DNA from: Blautia hominis
GTDB taxonomy: Bacteria; Bacillota; Clostridia; Lachnospirales; Lachnospiraceae
Direction of reading: 5' to 3'
DNA: 64,000 nucleotides
Assembly: GCA_002270465.1 (NCBI GenBank)
Contig: NQOF01000001.1
Coordinates: forward strand, 250,501-314,500
The notes below the pieces were generated by a model. The model saw nothing but the letters and a program-made list of their open reading frames with translations, had not been told where the DNA came from and searched no databases. Made by a program: the position numbers and the translations under genes. The stretch's first letter is position 1, and each line of letters opens with the position of its first letter. Shown in pieces: positions 43,207 through 49,828 of the stretch.

Positions 43207-44139
43207 TTATAAGTTTTCTTTTACCGTTTTTGCAATATTCTCCGGTGAGAATCCGTAAAAATCCGCCAGTTCTTTTGCAGGGCCGGATTCTCCAAAGGTG
43301 GTAAGCCCCATACGTTTTACAAATTTCGGTGCATGTTCTGTTGCCAACTTGCTTATGTATGCCCCCAGACCGCCGTTCTCATTATGATCTTCCACAGTCA
43401 CGATCTTTTTCGCTTTTTTGATCGCTTCCACTATCTTCTCCGGGTTCTTTCCATATAAAATGTTGATATCTCCCACTGTCACGTTCACACCCTGTTCCTT
43501 TAGCAGGTCCGCTGCGGCAAGAACACGTTCCAGTACAAAACCGCTGGACAAAAGGAGTGTGTCATCTCCGTATTCTCTCAGGATAGTTATTCCCTCCGGG
43601 GAGAATGGTGCATCTTTTTCGTACACATTTGCCTCTCTTCCGCTTCCGGCCCTGACATATACCGGCCCGTTGATCTCTGCTGCCATCTGTACTGCTTTGT
43701 ACGTCTGATATCCATCCGCTGGTGTCAGGATCGTATAGTTGGGAATATTTGAGAGAATTCCCAGGTCCTCATAAAACTGATGGGTAACTCCCTCTCTCTC
43801 TCCTCCCAGAAGCCCGGAGTTGATGCCCACAAACTTTACATTCAGGTTGGGATATGCCACAAATGTCCGCATCTGTTCACAGGCACGCATGGTCATAAAT
43901 CCAGCGTAAGTGCCTACAAACGGAGTTAATCCTGCTGCCGCCAGTCCTGCCGCCGTATCCACCGCATTCTGCTCGGATATCCCCACCTCCACATACTGGT
44001 CAGGATACAGCTCTGCAAACTTTGTGGCACGCATTGCTTTTAATGAGTCAGGTGAAACAAACATGATTTTATCGTCATTTGCTGCCAGATCAATAAGCGC
44101 AGCAGCAAAGGCCTCTCTCGTCCCCTTAAATTCTGTCAT
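43207..44139 (-). CDS. Transketolase, C-terminal subunit
   Basis: A 310-residue protein equal to the pyrimidine-binding and C-terminal domains of transketolase. It has GISEQNAVDTAAGLAAAG near residues 55-70 (catalytic glutamate and pyrimidine ring contact), FVGTYAGFMTMRACEQMR, and YVRAGSGREANVY near 160. It needs the N-terminal subunit encoded immediately upstream, with which it overlaps by one base. Split transketolases are common in Firmicutes and are often dedicated to a peripheral sugar pathway rather than the pentose phosphate pathway. Confidence 0.92.
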   Translation of the reverse strand: MTEFKGTREAFAAALIDLAANDDKIMFVSPDSLKAMRATKFAELYPDQYVEVGISEQNAVDTAAGLAAAGLTPFVGTYAGFMTMRACEQMRTFVAYPNLNVKFVGINSGLLGGEREGVTHQFYEDLGILSNIPNYTILTPADGYQTYKAVQMAAEINGPVYVRAGSGREANVYEKDAPFSPEGITILREYGDDTLLLSSGFVLERVLAAADLLKEQGVNVTVGDINILYGKNPEKIVEAIKKAKKIVTVEDHNENGGLGAYISKLATEHAPKFVKRMGLTTFGESGPAKELADFYGFSPENIAKTVKENL

Positions 44140-44960
44140 TATTCCATACCTCCTAATTCTCTTACCGCCTGCTGGTACTGTTCTTCTGTTGGTACTCCCT
44201 TATGCCATGCATTGTCATTTTCCATGAAAGAAAGTCCTTTTCCTTTTACACAATTACATACAATCACACTTGGTTTTCCCTTAACTTCCTTCGCTTTTGC
44301 GACGGCTGCCTTGATCGCATCAATATCGTGCCCGTCAATCTCCTGTGCATCCCACCGGAAAGCCTCAAAACGCTCTTTTATATTATTTGAGCCAATGGTA
44401 TCCTGCACAGAGGCACCGCTCTGCCATCCGTTCTTGTCCACAAATACGATCAGATTGTCCAGTTTATGGGCTGCTGCGGAATTTATCCCCTCCCAGCATA
44501 CTCCCTCCTGAAGCTCCCCGTCTCCGGCAATGGCATATACATAGTAATCCTTCTTTCTGTATTTACCGGCCATAGCCATGCCTCCGGCAATGGAAATGCC
44601 ATTTCCCAGGGAACCGGATGTCATATCAACACCCTTTGTCTTGTTCATGACCGGGTGTCCCTGGAACCTACTTCCCAGTGCTCTCAGCTTGAAGTCCTCT
44701 ATTTTTTCTCCAAAATATCCTTTTTCTGACAATGCGGCATAATAAATGGGGCAGGCATGGCCTTTTGACAGGATAAAACGGTCTCTGTCCTCCCAATCCG
44801 GGTTTGCAGGGTCCACTCTCATCACATCAAAGAAAAGTGCTGCCATAATATCTGCAATGGACAGTGCCGGTCCCGGATGTCCGTCCTTCCCTCTGTATAC
44901 CATATCCACGGCTGTCATCCTAAGATGATCAGCCACCTGTTTCAGTTCTGCGCTATTCAT
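44139..44960 (-). CDS. Transketolase, N-terminal subunit
   Basis: A 273-residue thiamine-diphosphate-binding subunit. It shows GHPGPALSIADIMAALFF, the thiamine-binding motif GDGELQEGVCWEGINSAA (GDG...N near residues 145-165) and the SKGHACPIYYAALSEKGYF region. It overlaps the C-terminal subunit gene and follows dctM by about 40 bp. Together they transfer two-carbon ketol units; the acceptor and donor in this operon are unknown, but a sugar-acid or branched sugar phosphate (as in apulose-4-phosphate cleavage) is conceivable. Confidence 0.93.
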   Translation of the reverse strand: MNSAELKQVADHLRMTAVDMVYRGKDGHPGPALSIADIMAALFFDVMRVDPANPDWEDRDRFILSKGHACPIYYAALSEKGYFGEKIEDFKLRALGSRFQGHPVMNKTKGVDMTSGSLGNGISIAGGMAMAGKYRKKDYYVYAIAGDGELQEGVCWEGINSAAAHKLDNLIVFVDKNGWQSGASVQDTIGSNNIKERFEAFRWDAQEIDGHDIDAIKAAVAKAKEVKGKPSVIVCNCVKGKGLSFMENDNAWHKGVPTEEQYQQAVRELGGME

Positions 44961-45000
44961 GCTAAAACCTCCTTAAAATTTATATGTTTATAAGTTACGA

Positions 45001-46284
45001 TCAAACTCCCATCATGCCAGGAAGCCAGGTGATGATTGCCGGAACAAAAGTCATGACCAGCAGAGTTGCCACTTCTATACACAGGTACGGGATGATCCGT
45101 TTGCTGATCTTACCTATACTGGTATTGGCAATACCCGAAGCGACAAAAAGATTCACTGCCATCGGCGGTGTTATCATACCGATGGAGGTATTGATAATAA
45201 TGATGATACCTAACGCAATTGGTGATAATCCCAGTGACGCTGCGATTGGCAGCAAAATAGGAGTCACCAGCAGAATGATGGACTGTGTTTCCAGGAAACA
45301 TCCCAGGAACAGCAGGATCACATTGATCATCAGCAGTAATGCCACCTTATTGGTGAACAGTCCCAGTACGCTGGATGCAATGAAGGTTGGAATATTCTGG
45401 TTGGTCATAAACCATGCAAAGGGCGCTGACATACTGACGACAAATAAGACAACGGCTGAACTCACGGTTGATTTACGGAAAATTTCATAAATGTCTTTTA
45501 TGGTCAGCTCTTTATATACAAATACGCTTATGATAAAAGCATACACACAGGCCACCGCCGCAGATTCCGTTGGCGTGAACAAGCCGCCGTAAATGCCGCC
45601 CAGAATGATGACCGGCATAAAGATCGCAAGAAGTGCTTCTTTAAAAGAGTGGGCAAAAGCCCTGAGTGTAACTTTGCTGTTCTCCGCAGCATCGTATTTT
45701 TTGCAGATAACAATGTTGGTGGCGATCAGCACTGCCGCTAGCAGAAGCCCCGGAATGACACCTGCCATGAACATAGTCCCCACGGATACAGAGGCCGTCA
45801 CCGCGTAAGTTACCATGGGAATACTGGGAGGTATGACAACTCCCAGGGTCCCGCCGGAGGCTGCAACGGCTGCCGCCACATCATCCGGATATCCTTTCTC
45901 CTTCATCCGTGGAACCGTGATACCGCCAATGGCAGCTACGGTTGCCGGATTGGAACCGGAGATAGCTCCAAAGAACGCGGAGGCTACCACGGTAATACAA
46001 GACAGGCGGCCCGGGATCTTTCGCATTAAAATCTCAATAAAATCTATGAGCCGTTTGGAAATTCCGCCTTTTTCCATAATATTACCCGCTAGTATAAAGA
46101 ACGGAACCGCCATCAGGGTAAAATTATCCGCCTGGGTAAACATTCTCTGTGCAACCGCTGGAAGCAGATTGAAATTCCCGCTGGCGACAATTGCCACACA
46201 TACCGCAATCCCCAGACAGATGGCAATGGGAACGCCCAAAAACAGCATGACAAACAAAACTCCGAACAACATTCCTATGATCAT
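45001..46284 (-). CDS. dctM: TRAP transporter large permease DctM-type
   Basis: A 427-residue membrane protein with 12 or so hydrophobic helices, the main channel subunit of tripartite ATP-independent periplasmic (TRAP) transporters, which import organic acids using a sodium gradient. It begins MIIGMLFGVLFVMLFLGVPIAICLG and carries SGSNPATVAAIGGI (repeat-loop region), PSIPMVTYAV and INTSIGMITPPMAVNLFV at the end. Start at 46284 is set by AGGAGG upstream. It overlaps dctQ by 4 bp. Confidence 0.93.
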   Translation of the reverse strand: MIIGMLFGVLFVMLFLGVPIAICLGIAVCVAIVASGNFNLLPAVAQRMFTQADNFTLMAVPFFILAGNIMEKGGISKRLIDFIEILMRKIPGRLSCITVVASAFFGAISGSNPATVAAIGGITVPRMKEKGYPDDVAAAVAASGGTLGVVIPPSIPMVTYAVTASVSVGTMFMAGVIPGLLLAAVLIATNIVICKKYDAAENSKVTLRAFAHSFKEALLAIFMPVIILGGIYGGLFTPTESAAVACVYAFIISVFVYKELTIKDIYEIFRKSTVSSAVVLFVVSMSAPFAWFMTNQNIPTFIASSVLGLFTNKVALLLMINVILLFLGCFLETQSIILLVTPILLPIAASLGLSPIALGIIIIINTSIGMITPPMAVNLFVASGIANTSIGKISKRIIPYLCIEVATLLVMTFVPAIITWLPGMMGV

Positions 46285-46802
46285 TCTTTCTTTTCCTCCT
46301 TTTGCCCAATCTCTTCTGCTTTCTCTTTTTGTGTAACCTTCACAAATGTATTCCACGCATAGCAGAGGGCCATCAGAATCAGTCCCAGAGGAATGGACAG
46401 ATACATGATCCACATAGGCCAGCGCAGACTCGGCGTAACCTGCCCACTTGCCATCTGCTTCTGCAGAATGGTCACTCCGTAATAGGAGGCAAAAAAACTA
46501 AATGCAACTACCAGTACCGAATCCAGTATGTATATCACCTTCAGCACTGTTTTAGAGCAAAACAGTTCCAAAGCTTCCACGCAGAAATGCTCTCCATTGC
46601 ACGCCGCAACACCAATCCCCAGAAAGATCACCCAGATCATACAGTATCTTGCAAGTTCTTCTGCCCATGGGATCACAAACAAACCGGTGAAACGCGCAAC
46701 CGTGGCAACAAAGATAACTGCGCACATAAGGATCATTAACACAACCAGAAGCACCTCTTCCGCCTTTTTAAGTCCGTTAAACAGCTTTTCCAAAATGTCC
46801 AC
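46281..46802 (-). CDS. dctQ: TRAP transporter small permease DctQ-type
   Basis: A 173-residue protein with four hydrophobic helices, the small membrane subunit of the TRAP complex. It shows the family pattern LVVLMILMCAVIFVATVARF, then VIPWAEELARYCMIWVIFLGIG near residue 45-65 with the conserved WAEE-RY motif. It overlaps dctM (4 bp) and follows dctP after 9 bp; its charged C-terminus (EKAEEIGQKEEKKE) is typical. Role: structural partner of DctM. Confidence 0.9.
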   Translation of the reverse strand: MDILEKLFNGLKKAEEVLLVVLMILMCAVIFVATVARFTGLFVIPWAEELARYCMIWVIFLGIGVAACNGEHFCVEALELFCSKTVLKVIYILDSVLVVAFSFFASYYGVTILQKQMASGQVTPSLRWPMWIMYLSIPLGLILMALCYAWNTFVKVTQKEKAEEIGQKEEKKE

Positions 46803-46811
46803 TCCTTCTAT

Positions 46812-47876
46812 TTAATTAGATGACTGTATCTTTTCTACCAGTTCCTTATTCAGCTTCAGGCTGTCCAACCGGTCGTATACCGCACTCGCTGCATCTTTCC
46901 ACACCGCTTTATCCACTTCTGTAACCGTAACGCCTGCATCCCTCATATTTTCTATTGCTTCTTTATTATAGTTGCTGCTGTAATCCCTCTGATAATCCTT
47001 GGCTTCCTCCGCTGCTTTGTCGAAGGCCTCTTTCTGCGCGTCCGTAAATCCATCATAAGTGCTCTGGGCAATCATCAGCACACAGGGGGAATAGAAAATG
47101 TCAATCATGGAAACGTATTTTTGTACCTCATATACTTTTGCCGACTCAATGATGGCAATTGGATTTTCCTGTCCATCCACGGTTCCCTGCTGAAGGGCTG
47201 TGAATATTTCGCTCCAGGCCATTGGAGTTGCTGTTGCGCCTAATGACTGGTATGTTTCCATATGTACGCTGTTTTCCATGGTACGGATTTTCATGCCTTT
47301 TAAGTCATCCGGTGTCTTTATTTCTTTTTTGTCATTGGTCACCTCACGGAACCCGTTTTCCCAGAAACCAACTCCTTTGATTCCCTGGCCGTCCAATTGC
47401 TGCAGAAGGGAAGTTCCCACTTCACCATCCAGCACCTCATATGCATGTTCCTCATCCTCAAACAGGTAAGGAAGGTCCAGAACCGCAAAATCAGAGACAA
47501 AATTCGGTATGGGACCTGTAGATATGAGACACATCTCCTGTACGCCCATTCCCACATTTTCCATCATATCTCTTTCATTTCCCAACTGAGAGTTTGGATA
47601 AATATCAAGCGTCATCTCCCCGCTGCTGTATTCCTCCAGCAACTTCTGCATTTCCTGCAGGCCTTTTACATAATGGCCTTCCGGTGCTGTGGTCGTTCCC
47701 ACCTTTAATCTCATTGTGGCACTGTCTGCCCCAAGCATGGTGTCTTCGCTTTTTGTCCCGCTGTCTGCTGTACTGCCTGAGGATTGTGCCGCAGAGGTAT
47801 CAGTATTCCCTCCTCCGCTGCTGTTTCCGCATCCGGTCATAACTCCTGCCAATGTTATGGTCAACAGAGCTGCCAA
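46812..47876 (-). CDS. dctP: TRAP transporter substrate-binding lipoprotein DctP-type
   Basis: A 354-residue solute-binding lipoprotein. After the lipobox TGC (Cys16) come a glycine/serine linker and a DctP domain: LKVGTTTAPEGHYVKGLQEM, FGNERDMMENVG-like region, FWENGFREVTNDKKEIKTP and KIRTMENSVHMETYQSLGATATPM, which carries the ligand-binding arginine region. The start is odd: the only available start codon is TTG at 47876, giving a signal peptide with no positively charged n-region (MAALLTITLAGVMTGC), and a stop codon lies only five codons upstream. The ribosome site is weak (AGG). The 5' end may have been altered, or the start could be downstream of a changed leader. Confidence 0.82.
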   Translation of the reverse strand: MAALLTITLAGVMTGCGNSSGGGNTDTSAAQSSGSTADSGTKSEDTMLGADSATMRLKVGTTTAPEGHYVKGLQEMQKLLEEYSSGEMTLDIYPNSQLGNERDMMENVGMGVQEMCLISTGPIPNFVSDFAVLDLPYLFEDEEHAYEVLDGEVGTSLLQQLDGQGIKGVGFWENGFREVTNDKKEIKTPDDLKGMKIRTMENSVHMETYQSLGATATPMAWSEIFTALQQGTVDGQENPIAIIESAKVYEVQKYVSMIDIFYSPCVLMIAQSTYDGFTDAQKEAFDKAAEEAKDYQRDYSSNYNKEAIENMRDAGVTVTEVDKAVWKDAASAVYDRLDSLKLNKELVEKIQSSN

Positions 47877-47906
47877 AAATAAATTTACCTAGGAAATATT
47901 ATGCAA

Positions 47907-47958
47907 AATATCTTATATCTAATATTTGACGTATGATGTTTCCCCATGATAAGATATT
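47907..47958. promoter_or_regulatory. Inverted repeat and promoter between dctP and the first GntR gene
   Basis: AATATCTTAT (47907-47916) and its perfect complement ATAAGATATT (47949-47958) flank TTGACG (47926-47931). TTGACG with TAAGAT (47950-47955) forms a candidate plus-strand promoter for the regulator. The pair is a plausible operator of FadR-type repressors. Confidence 0.5.
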
Positions 47959-48016
47959 AACAACTGCTAAATCATTTGAGACTCTTACTAACTTTTAACC
48001 GTTTGGAGGTGAATAT

Positions 48017-48745
48017 TTGAGTAATTTATTTGAGGCAAGCAAGCGGGAATCTGCTGTAGATCTGGTTGTCAACAGTATCAAACAACTGTTAATGGAAAGA
48101 ACATTAAAACCAGGGGATAAGCTTCCCAGCGAATTGGAGATATCGGAGGAACTGCGCGTGAGCCGCGGTTCGGTCAGGGAGGCTATGAAGATCCTGACTG
48201 CTTTCGGGTTGGTGGATATCCGGGTGGGAAACGGCACATATGTATGTGAAACCCCGGGAAATACCACCATGGATTCCCTTCTGTTCAGTTTCTTTATCTC
48301 CAATCCACAGATTGATGATCTGTACGAGTTCCGGCATATCTTTGAAATTGATATTCTCACCATGATCCTGGAGCATTACGATGACAATGGAAAAGAACGG
48401 AAAGCGCTTCGGGAGAATTTAGAGCAGTTAGAGCGTCTAATGGCTGTCGCTGACTCCGGCAGAAAACTGTCAGAAAATGACCTGGAATTTCACAGACTTT
48501 TAGGTCAGGCTTCCAAAAATCTGCTGGCTGAACGGGTTTATAATTTCATCATAGACTTTATGGAGCCTTCCATTGCCGCAACTCATAAAGGACGCAGCGG
48601 TGAAATTGTTTATGAACTTCATCGAGATATTGTGGATTTGATCGAATCCAGGGATGCCGGCAGGATTGATGAGGTTATCACCAATTCCGTGGATACCTGG
48701 TCCATCCTACAGCCATCCACAGCTATGAATCTCTGGGGAGAATAA
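48017..48745 (+). CDS. FadR-subfamily GntR transcriptional regulator, paralog 1
   Basis: A 242-residue regulator. The winged HTH (about residues 12-82) contains LKPGDKLPSELEISEELRVS and RGSVREAMKILTAFGLVDIR, and the C-terminal all-helical FCD effector domain (about 95-235) has LYEFRHIFEID and DLEFHRLLGQAS with the histidine/aspartate metal ligands. Start codon is TTG at 48017 with GGAGGTG upstream. It is divergent from the TRAP operon and likely represses it; the inducer would be a pathway acid. Its HTH is nearly identical to that of paralog 2, but the FCD domains differ, as after tandem duplication. Confidence 0.93.
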   Translation: MSNLFEASKRESAVDLVVNSIKQLLMERTLKPGDKLPSELEISEELRVSRGSVREAMKILTAFGLVDIRVGNGTYVCETPGNTTMDSLLFSFFISNPQIDDLYEFRHIFEIDILTMILEHYDDNGKERKALRENLEQLERLMAVADSGRKLSENDLEFHRLLGQASKNLLAERVYNFIIDFMEPSIAATHKGRSGEIVYELHRDIVDLIESRDAGRIDEVITNSVDTWSILQPSTAMNLWGE

Positions 48746-48808
48746 AGAAAAATATCTGGCCCGATATTGTCTGCGACTGGCCGCGAATAACGATTTCTGT
48801 TCATTTGT

Positions 48809-48837
48809 TTGACGTTTTATCTTTTTTTTGATAGTAT
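48809..48837 (+). promoter_or_regulatory. Candidate promoter of GntR paralog 2, upstream of the inserted repeat
   Basis: TTGACG (48809-48814), 17-bp spacer, TAGTAT (48832-48837). Same -35 as the promoter before paralog 1. The family A repeat starts 4 bp later, so it would be the 5' end of the transcript. Confidence 0.5.
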
Positions 48838-48841
48838 TAGA

Positions 48842-48975
48842 GTAACTATTCAGTAGATCTGCGCATTCACTGCGCTGACCGTAAGAAAGCATTCCGCAGC
48901 CAAGCAAAAATCCCATCGCCAAAGGCGATTCTGCATGGATTTTTGCCTGTAACTGTGAGGATACTGAACAGTTAC
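48842..48975 (+). repeat. Palindrome-ended repeat, family A, copy 3
   Basis: A 134-bp copy bounded by GTAACTATTCAGTA and TACTGAACAGTTAC (13 of 14 ends match). It lies between the two paralogous regulator genes and ends 40 bp before the ATG of paralog 2. Confidence 0.87.
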
Positions 48976-49015
48976 GCATTAGAATAAATAAATGATAATC
49001 GGAGTGGTATAAAAT

Positions 49016-49720
49016 ATGAGTAATTTATTTGAGGCCAGCAAACGAGAGTCTGCTGTAGATATAGTTGTAAACAGCATCAAACAGCTATTGATGGAAAGGC
49101 GCCTGAAACCAGGAGATAAGCTTCCTAATGAACTGGAAATTTCCGAGGGTTTAGGCGTCAGCCGCGGCTCCGTAAGGGAAGCCATGAAAATCCTCTCAGC
49201 GTTCGGACTGGTAGACATTCGGGTAGGAAACGGGACCTATGTGTGTGAAACACCGGGAAACGAATTGATTGATTCCCTTCTGTTCAGTTTTTTTGTATCC
49301 AACCCTGACATTTCCAATCTCTATGAGTTTCGGAAAATATTTGAAACGGATATTCTCGAACTGGTTCTGGAGCATTACGAAGAGAATGCCGTGGAACGCA
49401 AAAAACTTGCGGAAAACCTGGAACAACTAAAGACACTAATCGACAGCGGCGCTGACCAGTCCAAAATAACAGAAAATGACCTGGATTTTCACCGTCTCCT
49501 GGGCCTGGCCTGCCATAACCAGATTGCTGCCAGGATATATGCTTTTGTCATGGACTTTATGCAGGCATCCATTACCAATACCCATAAGCACCAGAATGGC
49601 GAATATGTGTATCAGACCCATATGGCGGTCTATGAAGTGATCGAGAACAGGGACAGAGACAGGATTGACGAAGTTGTGAACAGGACGGTGGAGGTTTGGT
49701 TTAAGCTTCAGGATGCATGA
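49016..49720 (+). CDS. FadR-subfamily GntR transcriptional regulator, paralog 2
   Basis: A 234-residue FadR-type regulator paralogous to the gene ending at 48745. The first ~82 residues (MSNLFEASKRESAVDIVV... with GVSRGSVREAMKILSAFGLV) differ from paralog 1 at only about six positions, so it should bind the same DNA sites, while the FCD domain (LYEFRKIFETDILE, DLDFHRLLGLAC) has diverged and may sense another ligand. Start is ATG with CGGAGTGG upstream. A family A repeat sits in its leader. A terminator is shared with the convergent glycoside operon. Confidence 0.93.
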   Translation: MSNLFEASKRESAVDIVVNSIKQLLMERRLKPGDKLPNELEISEGLGVSRGSVREAMKILSAFGLVDIRVGNGTYVCETPGNELIDSLLFSFFVSNPDISNLYEFRKIFETDILELVLEHYEENAVERKKLAENLEQLKTLIDSGADQSKITENDLDFHRLLGLACHNQIAARIYAFVMDFMQASITNTHKHQNGEYVYQTHMAVYEVIENRDRDRIDEVVNRTVEVWFKLQDA

Positions 49721-49772
49721 TTTCTTAAAATCAGCCCTCCACCCTTGGTCTGTATCTATATACAACAGAATA

Positions 49773-49825
49773 GAAAAGAACCATTCCGCTTAATCTATGG
49801 ATTTAAGCTCTGAATGGTTCTTTTC
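49773..49825. terminator. Bidirectional terminator
   Basis: 14-bp stem GAAAAGAACCATTC (49773-49786) / GAATGGTTCTTTTC (49812-49825) between convergent genes; the arms begin and end in A/T-runs, fitting both strands. Confidence 0.85.
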
Positions 49826-49828
49826 TTA

